A stretch of 64,000 bases of DNA from Burkholderiaceae bacterium (GCA_022843955.1 JALHMQ010000008.1:120417-184416); one strand, 5' to 3'; shown: positions 8,737 through 17,304, numbered from the stretch's first letter. The notes: generated by a model not told the origin, from the sequence alone. Translations and numbers: made by a program.

Positions 8737-9632
8737 TGTTTGTTCTCCTGGTCGGATGAGGTGCGCTTGCTGCGGGGCGCTCGCGCGGCGCGGGCTGGCT
8801 CGACGGGCGGTTGGATCTCTTCTTCGAAGCTGAATACGCTCAAGCCGGCGCGCATGCGGCCCGTACCGGTGACGCCGGGATTGGCGTCGCGGTCGTGCCG
8901 CGCCAGCCAGGCGTCGAGCAACTCGATCAGTTGCTGTGCGTGGCTGGCAGCGAGCGAGCGGAACTCGTCCATCGCCTCCGCCGGCAGGTTGTCGTACATC
9001 ACCTTGCGCTGGAACCGGCTCGGCTCCAGCCCCTGCAGGTTGTGGTCGATGGTGCCGATCAGGAACGGCACATCCGCGGCAAGGATGGCGAGCTTGGCGT
9101 CGTCACTGGCGCGCGGTATGTAGACGCGCGACTGCAGGTGGAGCAGGCCGTCGGCGTGGCGCTCGACCGCGCCCACGCGGACCAGTTCGTCCAGCACCGC
9201 GCGCGGCGGCATGTCGCCGCTGTAGCGACGCACGAGCGTCGAGAAGCTCGGCTCGCTGCCGTCGAACACGAGTGGCCGCGCGTCGCCGCGGGCATCCTGA
9301 AACTCGCTGTCGCGCACCCAGCCCGCGACCACGCGGGCGGCACGGTTCTCGGGCAAGCCGCTGCCGTCGTCTGCCTGGTCGTCGTCGCGCTCGACCAGGC
9401 GTTGCACCTCCTTGCGTGTCAGGCCGGTCAACAGGGCGGCACGCGATACCGACGGCTTGCGGCCGGGGATCGTGAAGTCATGCAGCGCGACGTCGACATA
9501 AGCACGCTTGGCCAGTTCAACGAACGCCGGTAGCGCCATGCCGTGACGAACCAACACGCGGACAAGCGCCCGCAGAACTCGGAGGACAGCCTGGCTCAAG
9601 GCCGGGGAAAGCTGTGCAGTGGTGGTATCCAT
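8733..9632 (-). CDS. DUF6502 family protein, putative DNA-binding regulator
   Basis: A 299-aa soluble protein of the DUF6502 family, with no known function. A helix-turn-helix-like segment (SVSRAALLTGLTRKEVQRL, around residues 60-80) follows a helical N-terminus, suggesting DNA binding. The C-terminus is charged and low complexity. It is the first gene of a two-gene unit with a DUF5666 lipoprotein, which it overlaps by four bases. No ribosome-binding site precedes the ATG; the predicted promoter would start the transcript at or next to the ATG, giving a leaderless message. The promoter is embedded in two related palindromes, so autoregulation is a plausible inference. Confidence 0.72.
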   Translation of the reverse strand: MDTTTAQLSPALSQAVLRVLRALVRVLVRHGMALPAFVELAKRAYVDVALHDFTIPGRKPSVSRAALLTGLTRKEVQRLVERDDDQADDGSGLPENRAARVVAGWVRDSEFQDARGDARPLVFDGSEPSFSTLVRRYSGDMPPRAVLDELVRVGAVERHADGLLHLQSRVYIPRASDDAKLAILAADVPFLIGTIDHNLQGLEPSRFQRKVMYDNLPAEAMDEFRSLAASHAQQLIELLDAWLARHDRDANPGVTGTGRMRAGLSVFSFEEEIQPPVEPARAARAPRSKRTSSDQENKQ

Positions 9633-9633
9633 G

Positions 9634-9689
9634 TGGGAAATCTAGCCCAAAAAATACGCTGTGGCAAGAAATTGGGAAGATTTACCCAA
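9634..9689 (-). promoter_or_regulatory. DUF6502 promoter with two palindromic operator-like sites
   Basis: On the minus strand a -35 of TTGCCA (9662-9667) is spaced 17 bp from a -10 of TAGATT (9639-9644). The -10 ends six bases before the DUF6502 ATG. Palindrome A, TGGG-N8-CCCA (9634-9649), covers the -10. Palindrome B, TTGGG-N8-CCCAA (9672-9689), lies just upstream of the -35. Their cores align as GGGAAATCTAGCCC and GGGTAAATCTTCCC, and their centres are 39 bp apart. This is the layout of a repressor or dual-site autoregulator; no protein has been tied to it here. Confidence 0.65.
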
Positions 9690-9798
9690 ATAGAGGTGAT
9701 GGCAGGATGAAGATGGCCCGGCACGGTGTTGCGGTGCCCCGCGGCCATCGGGGCGCGAACTGTGGCCGGCGAATCGCCTGAGGGCGCTTGCGGTGCGC

Positions 9799-9822
9799 GG
9801 TGGCGGTGGCGGTGGCGGTGGT
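9799..9822. repeat. Short GGTGGC tandem repeat
   Basis: Four consecutive 6-bp units (the last imperfect) make a G-rich plus strand about 25 bp beyond the acylphosphatase stop. It could form a two-tier G-quadruplex on the non-template side. The effect, if any, is unknown. Confidence 0.6.
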
Positions 9823-9847
9823 GGGGCGCCCGCGGGTGCGGCGGCGC

Positions 9848-10135
9848 CTAGCCGGTCGGCCGCAGCTCGAATCCCGGCGGGACGTCCTCGTCATCGGCGT
9901 CGCTCGTGACGACCACGTCGTCGACGCGCGCCAGCGGCGGCCCGCGACGGGCCCAGAGGATCACGGCGTCGCAGGCGTCCGCCGGGCCGCACAGAACGGC
10001 CTCGACGCTGCCGTCGCGCCGATTGCGCACCCAGCCGCGCAGGCGGCTCGCGTGTGCCACCTGCGCCAGCGAGGCGCGATAGCCAACGCCCTGCACCCTG
10101 CCGGTGATGCGCAGTCGGAGCGGGCCTAGGGTCAT
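9848..10135 (-). CDS. acyP: Acylphosphatase
   Basis: A 95-aa protein matching the acylphosphatase fold. It has LRITGRVQGVGYRASLAQVA with the catalytic arginine in the phosphate-binding loop, then GWVRNRRDGSVEAVLCGPA containing the expected asparagine. It hydrolyses carboxyl-phosphate bonds such as acetyl phosphate in the cytoplasm. I chose the ATG at 10135, which overlaps the stop of the upstream gene by four bases (ATGA) and gives the standard length. It is the last gene of the CoA-transferase, tautomerase-like, acylphosphatase unit. Confidence 0.9.
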   Translation of the reverse strand: MTLGPLRLRITGRVQGVGYRASLAQVAHASRLRGWVRNRRDGSVEAVLCGPADACDAVILWARRGPPLARVDDVVVTSDADDEDVPPGFELRPTG

Positions 10136-10497
10136 CGCAACTGTCCGCCGAAGGCGATGCGCCCCACTGCGGGCGGTTCGAAAAACAGATGCACCTGGGA
10201 GGACGGCCGCTGCAGCAGCGGCGCCAGCGCCTGCGCAAGGTCGGCCGCCAGCGCAGCACGCGCCGGCAGGTCGGGCCACTGAGCCAGCCACAGGCGCACG
10301 CTGGCCGGATGCGGGCAATTGGCTGACGGCACCTGGTTCTCGGCGTACTGCGCAGCGGGAAGCGGGTACAGCGTCAGCCACAGTGTCCCGGGGGCGGTCT
10401 GCAGGACGATGCCGGCGGCGTCGGCCAGGTGCTTGGCGAGATCGGCTGGCACCACCTCGCCTGGCGACAGCACCAGGGTGACGTCGAGGATCGGCAT
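10132..10497 (-). CDS. Tautomerase/MIF-superfamily-like protein
   Basis: A 121-aa protein starting Met-Pro-Ile-Leu, which would expose the N-terminal catalytic proline typical of the 4-oxalocrotonate tautomerase superfamily. The segment APGTLWLTLYPLPAAQYAEN and a C-terminal LAQALAPLLQRPSSQVHLFFEP recall tautomerase beta-alpha-beta units. It lies 19 bp after the CoA-transferase and overlaps acylphosphatase by four bases. The role is probably isomerisation of a small enol or keto acid, but neither substrate nor family branch can be fixed from this sequence. Confidence 0.62.
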   Translation of the reverse strand: MPILDVTLVLSPGEVVPADLAKHLADAAGIVLQTAPGTLWLTLYPLPAAQYAENQVPSANCPHPASVRLWLAQWPDLPARAALAADLAQALAPLLQRPSSQVHLFFEPPAVGRIAFGGQLR

Positions 10498-10516
10498 GGC
10501 GAAGGGTGGTCGTCCG

Positions 10517-11746
10517 TCAGACGATGCGGTCGCGCGCCAACGTGTCGAGCGCTGCGTCGTCGAGGGCCAGCAACTCACCGAGCACGCTGCGCGTGTGCTG
10601 GCCCAGCAGCGGCGGTGGCAGGTCGCTGACTGCACGCTTGCCGTCGAGCACGATCGGGCTGGCCACCAGGGGCACCTGCTGTGCGGTCGGATGCGGCAGG
10701 TCGACGCGCAGGCCGCGCGCCACCATCTGCGGATCGGCCATCGCTTGGGCGATCGAGTTGATCGGGCCGCAGGGTACGCCGGCGGCTTCCAGCTCAGTGG
10801 CCCAGAACGCCATCGGACGCTCGCGCACGATCGCCTCGAGCAGCGGAACCAGGATGGCGCGGTTGCGCACCCGATCGGCATTGCGGGCAAAGCGCGCGTC
10901 GCTGGCCAGATCGGGTCGGCTGGCCACCGCGCAGAACTTGGCGTACTGGTTGTCGTTGCCGACCGCCACGATCACATGCCCATCGCTGGCGGCAAACACC
11001 TGGTACGGCACGATGTTCTGGTGCGCATTGCCGGCGCGGCCGGGCGCCTTGCCGGTGACGAGATAGTTCATGTTCATGTTGGCGAGCATGGCCAGCACCG
11101 TGTCGAACAGCGCCATGTCGATGTGCTGGCCGCGGCCCGTCTTGTCGCGCTGTGCCACCGCCGCGAGGATCGCCACGCTGGCGTACATGCCGGTCATCAG
11201 GTCGCTCACCGCCACGCCGGCCTTTTGCGGACCGCCGCCGGGCAGGTCATCGCGCTCGCCGGTGATCGACATGAAGCCGCCCATGCCCTGGATGATGAAG
11301 TCGTAGCCGGCGCGGTCGCGGTACGGCCCGTCCTGGCCGAAGCCGGTGATCGAGCAATAGATGAGTCGCGGGTCGTCGGCAGCGAGCGAGGCGTAGTCGA
11401 GCCCGTACTTGGCGAGCTGGCCGACTTTGTAGTTCTCGACCACCACGTCGCACTGGGCGGCCAGCGCGCGCAGCAGCTGCTGTCCGCGCTCGGTGGCGAT
11501 GTCGATCGTCACCGAACGCTTGCCGCGGTTGGCGGCGAGGTAGTACGCGGCCTCGGTGGTGTCGTGGCCGGCGGCGTCGGTCAGATACGGCGGGCCCCAG
11601 GCGCGCGTGTCGTCGCCGCTGCCCGGGCGCTCGATCTTGATGACCTCGGCGCCCAGGTCCGCGAGCAGCTGGGTGCACCAGGGGCCGGCCAGCACGCGGG
11701 TGAGGTCGAGGATGCGCAGGTGGTCGAGAGCGGCAGGCGGGTTCAT
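10517..11746 (-). CDS. Family III acyl-CoA transferase (CaiB/BaiF)
   Basis: A 409-aa protein of the formyl-CoA/carnitine CoA-transferase family. It opens with LDHLRILDLTRVLAGPWCTQ, then LADLGAEVIKIERPGSGDDTR, and in the middle has GYDFIIQGMGGFMSITG and GVAVSDLMTGMYA, where the family's catalytic aspartate region lies. It moves CoA between acyl thioesters and free acids. I placed the start at the ATG at 11746; the open frame upstream is not coding-like and overlaps the divergent thioesterase gene. The downstream tautomerase-like gene suggests catabolism of an organic acid. Confidence 0.9.
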   Translation of the reverse strand: MNPPAALDHLRILDLTRVLAGPWCTQLLADLGAEVIKIERPGSGDDTRAWGPPYLTDAAGHDTTEAAYYLAANRGKRSVTIDIATERGQQLLRALAAQCDVVVENYKVGQLAKYGLDYASLAADDPRLIYCSITGFGQDGPYRDRAGYDFIIQGMGGFMSITGERDDLPGGGPQKAGVAVSDLMTGMYASVAILAAVAQRDKTGRGQHIDMALFDTVLAMLANMNMNYLVTGKAPGRAGNAHQNIVPYQVFAASDGHVIVAVGNDNQYAKFCAVASRPDLASDARFARNADRVRNRAILVPLLEAIVRERPMAFWATELEAAGVPCGPINSIAQAMADPQMVARGLRVDLPHPTAQQVPLVASPIVLDGKRAVSDLPPPLLGQHTRSVLGELLALDDAALDTLARDRIV

Positions 11747-11890
11747 GGCAGCGCAGGATATCAACGCAGCCGATCCACCCCGGCCAGCCCGTTCGGCAGG
11801 TGCCGTACGCGGCGGCTGCAAGCGCCGCCGGCCCGCTGGAGCGCCAGTTGCCCCCGGCAATGATGTGCATGCATCCAATAGACTCGCCGC

Positions 11891-12367
11891 ATGGCACGCA
11901 AGCTGTCTGCGCGAACGCTCCGCTGGGGCATGAACCTCTGGCCGCCGTTTCTGGGGGCCGGCATCCGGGTCCGCTACCTGGCCACCGACTTTCGCGAAGT
12001 CCTGGTGGAGATGCCGCTGCGCTTTTATAACCGCAACTATGCCGGCTCGCACTTCGGCGGATCGTTGTTTGCGATGACGGACCCGTTCTTCATGCTGATG
12101 TTGGTGAAAAACCTGGAGCCCGGCTTCCTGGTGTGGGACAAGGCCGCTTCGATCGACTTCCTGTCGCCGGGGCGCGGCACGATGCGTGCCGCGTTTCGCC
12201 TGACCGATCACGACCTCGAGCAGATCCGGGCCCGCACCGCCGATGGCGACAAGCATCTGCACCTGTTCCGCACCGACGTCACCGACAGCGAAGGCCTGGT
12301 GGTCGCGCGCGTCGAGAAAATCGTCTATGTGAGGCGCAAGCGCGCCGACAACGGAAACCACCCGTGA
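11891..12367 (+). CDS. DUF4442 hotdog-fold thioesterase-like protein
   Basis: A 158-aa protein of the DUF4442 group, relatives of PaaI-type hotdog thioesterases. Visible landmarks are RFYNRNYAGSHFGGSLFAM, where hotdog enzymes keep their active-site segment, and a C-terminal LVVARVEKIVYVRRK strand. It probably acts on an acyl-CoA or acyl-ACP, but no member function is settled for this branch. Its TGA overlaps the GTG start of the glycerophosphodiesterase gene, so the two are coupled. It diverges from the CoA-transferase gene. Confidence 0.75.
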   Translation: MARKLSARTLRWGMNLWPPFLGAGIRVRYLATDFREVLVEMPLRFYNRNYAGSHFGGSLFAMTDPFFMLMLVKNLEPGFLVWDKAASIDFLSPGRGTMRAAFRLTDHDLEQIRARTADGDKHLHLFRTDVTDSEGLVVARVEKIVYVRRKRADNGNHP

Positions 12368-13152
12368 ATCACGCCGTGCCCTGGCCCTATCCCCGCCTGC
12401 TCGCCCACCGCGGCGGCGGCACGCTGGCGCCGGAGAACACGGTGGCGGCCATCGGCGTCGGACGCGAGCATGGGTATCGCGGCATCGAGTTCGACGCCAT
12501 GCTTGCAGCCGACGACGTGCCGGTGCTGATCCACGATGACACCCTGGAGCGCACCACCAGCGGCCACGGCGACGTGGCAACGCTCACATCGACCGAGCTT
12601 GGCCGGCTGGACGCCGGCAGCTGGCACTCCGCCGCGTTCAGCGGTGAACCGGTGCCGATGTTCGAGGCGGCGGTGCGCTACTGCCGCGCGCACGACATCT
12701 GGATCAACATCGAGATCAAGCCGGCTCCCGGAGCCGCTGCGCGCACCGGTGACGCGGTCGCTCGCGCGACCGCCCGCTTGTACGCCGACCTGGTGCGCCC
12801 TGGCGCAGACGCGGCGGTGAACATCGAGCCGCGTGTGCCGCTGTTTTCTTCGTTCGAGCGCGAGGCGTTGGCGGCCGCGCGCCAGGCCGCGCCTGACATT
12901 CCGCGCGGCTACCTGCTCGATCGCGTTCCACCTGACTGGCAGGCGCAGCTGCTTGAACTGGGCTGCGTGGCGCTGCACACCAATCATCGCCACCTGACGC
13001 GTGCGGTCGCCCAGCAGATCAAGGGCGCCGGCTATTGGCTCTTCTGCTACACGGTCAACGAACCGGCACGGGCCGCCGAATTGTTCGCATGGGGCGTGGA
13101 CGCGATGTGCACCGACCGCATCGACCTCATTGCGCCGGAGCGCGCGACGTGA
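12364..13152 (+). CDS. ugpQ: Glycerophosphodiester phosphodiesterase (UgpQ type)
   Basis: A 262-aa cytoplasmic enzyme that hydrolyses glycerophosphodiesters to glycerol 3-phosphate and an alcohol. The catalytic signature LLAHRGGGTLAPENT is at residues 11-25, followed by IEFDAMLAADDVPVLIHDD, with the metal-binding Glu and Asp and the second His, and later WINIEIKP. No signal peptide is present, unlike periplasmic GlpQ. The GTG start at 12364 overlaps the upstream stop (GTGA), and its own stop overlaps the next GTG. Coupling to DUF4442 suggests a lipid-turnover role. Confidence 0.92.
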   Translation: MNHAVPWPYPRLLAHRGGGTLAPENTVAAIGVGREHGYRGIEFDAMLAADDVPVLIHDDTLERTTSGHGDVATLTSTELGRLDAGSWHSAAFSGEPVPMFEAAVRYCRAHDIWINIEIKPAPGAAARTGDAVARATARLYADLVRPGADAAVNIEPRVPLFSSFEREALAAARQAAPDIPRGYLLDRVPPDWQAQLLELGCVALHTNHRHLTRAVAQQIKGAGYWLFCYTVNEPARAAELFAWGVDAMCTDRIDLIAPERAT

Positions 13153-14126
13153 CGGTGGCGGTGGAGTCGACGCGCCGGCGACCTCGCTTCGTGCCGATGC
13201 CGTCGCCCGCCGCCGACGCCGCCGCGGCCATCATCGCGGGTCTGCGCGCGCCGATGCCGACGATCGCCCCACGCTACTTCTACGACGTGCTCGGCGCGCG
13301 GCTGTTCGAAGCGATCTGCGAACTGCCTGAGTACTACCCGACCCGCACCGAGGCGGCAATCCTGGCCGAGCACGGCGCGCAGATCGCCGCGGTGGCGGGG
13401 ACGGGTGCAACGTTGATCGACCTGGGGGCGGGCAATTGCGAGAAGGCCGCGCGCCTGTTCGGTGCGCTGCGCCCGGTGCAGTACGTGGCAGTGGACATCG
13501 GCGGCGAGTTCCTGCGCGCAACGCTGGAGCGGTTGCAGCAACGGTTTCCGGCGCTCGACATGGTGGGCGTGGAACAGGACTTCGCCGAGGACCTGCATCT
13601 GCCGGACGAGGTGGATCCTCGCCGTCGCCTGTTTTTTTATCCCGGCTCGTCCATCGGCAACTTCAGCCCGGCGGAGGCGGTCGCCTTCCTGCGGCGGGTG
13701 CGTGCGCAGGCGGGCGACGATGGTCAGTTGCTGATCGGCGTCGATCTGGTCAAGCCCGCGCACATCCTCGACGCCGCCTATGACGACTCGCTCGGCGTGA
13801 CCGCCGCCTTCAATCTGAACTTGCTCAACAACGTCAATCGCCTCGCCGGCACCGACTTCGATGTGCGCGACTGGCGCCATGTGGCCTTCTTCAACGCCAC
13901 CGCGTCGCGCATTGAAATGCATCTGGAGGCGCAGCGCGATGTCGTTGTCCGCGTCGGCGCCGCTGCTGCGCTGCGGTGGGCGGCCGGCACGCGGATCCAT
14001 ACCGAAAACTCGTGGAAGTACACGCCGGAGGCGTTCGACCGCTTGCTGCGGCAGGCTGGGTTCGCCCAGGTGCGCCAATGGGCCGATGGGCGAGCGTGGT
14101 TCGGCGTCTTCCTGGCGCGTGCCTGA
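13149..14126 (+). CDS. egtD: L-histidine N-alpha-methyltransferase EgtD (ergothioneine biosynthesis)
   Basis: A 325-aa SAM-dependent enzyme that trimethylates histidine to hercynine, the first step of ergothioneine synthesis. Landmarks are RYFYDVLGARLFEAICELPEYY at the start, the SAM site IDLGAGNCEKA, FFYPGSSIGNFSP, LLIGVDLVKPAHILDAAYDD, AFNLNLLNNVNR and the histidine-binding HTENSWKYT near the C-terminus. The GTG start overlaps the preceding gene by four bases (GTGA). The usual partner egtB (sulfoxide synthase) is not next to it, so completion of the pathway must depend on a gene outside this window. Confidence 0.92.
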   Translation: MTVAVESTRRRPRFVPMPSPAADAAAAIIAGLRAPMPTIAPRYFYDVLGARLFEAICELPEYYPTRTEAAILAEHGAQIAAVAGTGATLIDLGAGNCEKAARLFGALRPVQYVAVDIGGEFLRATLERLQQRFPALDMVGVEQDFAEDLHLPDEVDPRRRLFFYPGSSIGNFSPAEAVAFLRRVRAQAGDDGQLLIGVDLVKPAHILDAAYDDSLGVTAAFNLNLLNNVNRLAGTDFDVRDWRHVAFFNATASRIEMHLEAQRDVVVRVGAAAALRWAAGTRIHTENSWKYTPEAFDRLLRQAGFAQVRQWADGRAWFGVFLARA

Positions 14127-14180
14127 ACGTGAATCGATCGCGGGGCCGCGTGTGTTGTCCATCACGCTAGCGGTCGGCGG

Positions 14181-14194
14181 TTGATTTCGGTCAA
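14181..14194 (+). promoter_or_regulatory. FNR box upstream of ccoI
   Basis: TTGAT-TTCG-GTCAA matches nine of ten informative positions of the FNR consensus TTGAT-N4-ATCAA. It lies 195 bp before the ccoI ATG in the 262-bp gap after egtD. An fnr gene is present in the window. Confidence 0.75.
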
Positions 14195-14388
14195 TCCGGC
14201 GTGTAACGGTACCCGTAACCTCCCGCGCTGAAGGCTACGGGCGGCGCCGCAGGGGAGGGGTACCGCGCGGGTCCGCAGCCGTCACCGCTGCCGCGCGAGC
14301 TGTGTTTCGGCGGTCGCCACCCGTCTCTTTTGCGTCCGGGGCCCGTGCCCCGCATCCGATTGCAGTCCGCTGACTTACCAACTCGCCG

Positions 14389-16845
14389 ATGTCTGCCTCT
14401 CCTGCGCTGCGCAAGTCCAAAGTGGCCGGTGGCATCGACCTGTCGCCGGTCGCGCTCGCCTGCGATCACTGCGGCGACTCGCTGGCCGGACTGAAGGTCG
14501 AGCGGCGCACGCTGGGATCGGCAATGCAGTCTTACTGCTGCCTGGGCTGCGCTTTCATTGCCGAGCAGCTGTTCCTGGCGCAGGCGGGCAGCCGTGGTCG
14601 GGCAGCGCTCGACCAGGCGGTCGCCGATGCGACGCCGGCACCCGTGGCGGCAGATGCGCCGCTGACGCGGATGCAGATCGAGGTGCATGGCATGGTCTGC
14701 GCCGCCTGCGCGCTGCTGATCGAGCATCGTGTCAAGCGCGTGCCCGGCGTGGCCGACGTGCATGTCGACTTCGCCGGGCGCCGTGCCTACGCATCGTTCG
14801 ATGCCGCGCTGGTGAACGAGGCGGGCATCGACAAAGCGATCCGCAGGGCCGGCTACCGCACCGGTGCCGACGCGGTGCCGTCGGTGCGCAAGCGCCGCAT
14901 CGACCTGCTGCGCGTGCTGATCGCCTGGCTGATGATGATGCAGGTGATGATGCTGGCGGTGCCGGCCTATGTGGCTGCACCAGGCGACATTTCCGCCGAC
15001 ATCGAGCAGTTGCTGCGCGTGGCACAGCTGGTACTCACGCTGCCGGTGTTGATCTTTTCGGCCGCGCCCATCTTTCATGCCGCCTGGAGCCAGATGCGCG
15101 CCGGCAGCGGCAGCGTGATCGGCATGGACCTGCCGATCGTGCTGGGACTGTCGGCAGCCTTTGGCGCCAGTGCCTGGGCCACGGTGGTGGCAGAGGGACC
15201 CGTCTACTTCGATTCGGTGACGATGTTCGTCGCCCTGGTGCTGGGCTCGCGCTGGCTGCAGGGCCGCGGGCTGGCATTGGCCTACGAGTTCATCGACGAG
15301 GCGCATCGCAAGACCAAGCTGACGGCGCAACGTCTGCGCGCCTGGCCGGGTTCCCCAGTCACCGACGCGGTGCCGGCGCAAACATTGGTGGTTGACGATG
15401 CGGTCCTGGTGCCGCCTGGCGAGACCGTACCGGCCGATGGCGTGGTCATCGGCGGTGCATCGGCGGTGTCGCAAGCCTGGCTGACGGGCGAGTCGGCGCC
15501 GATTGAGAAGAGCGAGGGCATGCCGGTGCTGGCTGGCAGCCTCAACCTCGAGCAGCCGCTCGTGATGCGCGTGACACGCGCCGGCGAGGCGACTTCGCTG
15601 GCAGCGCTGCGCCGGCTGATTGACGCTGCCGGCCGCGAGCGTCCGCGGGTGGTCGAACTGGCCAACCGGGTTGCCGTGGTGTTTCTCTGGGCGGTGCTGG
15701 TGATCGCCAGCATGACGCTCGGTGGCTGGTGGCTGGTCGACGCATCGCAGGCGCTGCCCAACACCATCGCGGTGCTGGTGGCCACTTGTCCGTGCGCGCT
15801 GTCGCTGGCGGCACCGGCAGCGCTGGCCGCGACCCAGTCGGCCCTCGCCAAACGCGGGGTGCTCACCGCGCGCGTGGCAGCGCTTGAACAGCTTGCGCGC
15901 GTGAACACCTTCGCCTGCGACAAGACCGGCACACTGACCGCGGCGGAACCGCGCTTGACGCACGTGGTGCCATTGCGCGCCGCCGACAGCCTCGACCTGA
16001 TCGCAACGGCGGCCAGCCTGGAGTCACTGTCGAGCCACCCCTTCGCGCGTGCGCTGATGCGCGCCGCGCAGGAAGCGGGCGTCGCGCTGCCGCCGGCCAG
16101 CGCGGGCAGGGCGCAGGCATCGGCCGGGGTCGAGGCGGTGGTGGCGGGCAGACGCTTGCGTCTGGGCAAGCCGGAGTACGCGCTCGGCATGATCACCACC
16201 GACGTGGCGCCGGTGGCGGCGCAGGTTCTGCGCAGGATGGCGCGCGACAACCTGGCGCACGACAGCGTGATCCTGCTCGCCGATGCCGAGGGGCCGGTGG
16301 CACTGTTCTCCTTTGGCGAGGCACTGCGCGCGGATGCGGCGGCGCTGATCGACCAGTTGAAAAATCAGAACGTCGATGTACTGCTGGTGTCGGGCGATCG
16401 GCGCCAGCCGGTCGAGCGGGTGGCACGCGAGCTTGCCATCGACACCGTCTACGCGCACCAGACACCGGCATCCAAGCGAGAACTGGTCGCCGGCCTGCAG
16501 GCCAGTGGACGCCGGGTGGCCATGCTGGGCGACGGCATGAACGACGCGCCGGTGATCGCCCAGGCCGATGTCTCGATTGCAATGGCCGAAGGCAATGCAC
16601 TGGCGCAGGCGCGCGCCGACTTCATCGTGCTGTCGTCGCGCCTGGCAGACGTGTCGCATGCGTTCAAGGCGGCCCGCCGTGGCATGGCGATCGTGCGCGA
16701 GAACCTCGGCTGGGCGTTCGCCTACAACGTCGGCGTGATTCCGCTCGCCGCACTCGGCTACATCACGCCGGCGCTGGCCGCGGTGGGCATGGCAGCCAGT
16801 TCACTGCTGGTGGTCGGCAACGCACTGCGCGCAGCGCGCAGCTGA
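14389..16845 (+). CDS. ccoI: Copper-transporting P-type ATPase CcoI for cbb3 oxidase assembly
   Basis: An 818-aa P1B-type ATPase that moves copper across the inner membrane for the CuB centre of cbb3 oxidase. An N-terminal cysteine-rich metal-binding segment (CDHCGDSLAG then YCCLGCAFIAE) precedes one heavy-metal domain with C104-A-A-C107. The ion-channel motif is C467-P-C469, the phosphorylated aspartate is D511 in DKTGT, and GDGMNDAPV is near the C-terminus. The CcoI-specific N-terminus and the neighbouring ccoS and ccoNOQP separate it from CopA exporters. Confidence 0.95.
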   Translation: MSASPALRKSKVAGGIDLSPVALACDHCGDSLAGLKVERRTLGSAMQSYCCLGCAFIAEQLFLAQAGSRGRAALDQAVADATPAPVAADAPLTRMQIEVHGMVCAACALLIEHRVKRVPGVADVHVDFAGRRAYASFDAALVNEAGIDKAIRRAGYRTGADAVPSVRKRRIDLLRVLIAWLMMMQVMMLAVPAYVAAPGDISADIEQLLRVAQLVLTLPVLIFSAAPIFHAAWSQMRAGSGSVIGMDLPIVLGLSAAFGASAWATVVAEGPVYFDSVTMFVALVLGSRWLQGRGLALAYEFIDEAHRKTKLTAQRLRAWPGSPVTDAVPAQTLVVDDAVLVPPGETVPADGVVIGGASAVSQAWLTGESAPIEKSEGMPVLAGSLNLEQPLVMRVTRAGEATSLAALRRLIDAAGRERPRVVELANRVAVVFLWAVLVIASMTLGGWWLVDASQALPNTIAVLVATCPCALSLAAPAALAATQSALAKRGVLTARVAALEQLARVNTFACDKTGTLTAAEPRLTHVVPLRAADSLDLIATAASLESLSSHPFARALMRAAQEAGVALPPASAGRAQASAGVEAVVAGRRLRLGKPEYALGMITTDVAPVAAQVLRRMARDNLAHDSVILLADAEGPVALFSFGEALRADAAALIDQLKNQNVDVLLVSGDRRQPVERVARELAIDTVYAHQTPASKRELVAGLQASGRRVAMLGDGMNDAPVIAQADVSIAMAEGNALAQARADFIVLSSRLADVSHAFKAARRGMAIVRENLGWAFAYNVGVIPLAALGYITPALAAVGMAASSLLVVGNALRAARS

Positions 16846-16885
16846 GGGCACTTCGATGAATCCATGTCACGACTGACTGCCGACG

Positions 16886-17131
16886 ATGGACTCCATGTAT
16901 GTGCTGATTCCCGTGTCGCTGCTGCTGGTGCTGGGCATCGGTGGCGTGCTGGCCTGGTCGGTGCTCGGCGGTCAGTTCGACGAACTCGATCGCGAAGGTC
17001 AAAGCATCCTGACCGAAGATCAGCAACACCAGAATCCTGACGCCAACCTTGCAGCCGACGCTGCGGACCCATCTGTGCGGGGTGCGACCGTGCGCCATTC
17101 ACACGGTGACGATCCACCCGGAGGCGGTTGA
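16886..17131 (+). CDS. ccoS: cbb3 oxidase maturation protein CcoS
   Basis: An 81-aa single-pass membrane protein. MDSMYVLIPVSLLLVLGIGG, with AWSVLGGQFDELDREGQSIL immediately downstream, is the CcoS pattern: one helix followed by a short acidic tail containing D-E-L-D. It is needed for insertion of cofactors into cbb3 oxidase. It follows ccoI by 40 bp and is presumably cotranscribed. Its TGA lies inside the FNR box that serves ccoN. Confidence 0.92.
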   Translation: MDSMYVLIPVSLLLVLGIGGVLAWSVLGGQFDELDREGQSILTEDQQHQNPDANLAADAADPSVRGATVRHSHGDDPPGGG

Positions 17132-17141
17132 CCTGTGTCAA
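17128..17141 (+). promoter_or_regulatory. FNR box of the ccoNOQP promoter, overlapping the ccoS stop
   Basis: TTGAC-CTGT-GTCAA is a perfect inverted repeat in its arms and matches eight of ten FNR consensus positions. For a class II site centred at -41.5 the -10 hexamer should occupy 17164-17169, and TAGCAT (four of six to TATAAT) is exactly there, 136 bp before the ccoN ATG. Confidence 0.8.
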
Positions 17142-17304
17142 GCATGCGTCACGTACGGACACCTAGCATCCGCTCGCCATGCGTCTATTCACGGACGCTG
17201 GCGGGATCACTAAAAGAACAAGACTGCGGTTCGCCGCGGCCTCGCCAGTCATCAAGCTGTCTCAGACATCAGTGGCCACGCATCGGGGCCGGAACGAGGA
17301 AAAC

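Noticed and set aside
9799..9822. GGTGGC repeats considered as a CRISPR or structured RNA
   Set aside because: There are only four 6-bp units and no spacers, so it is a simple repeat.
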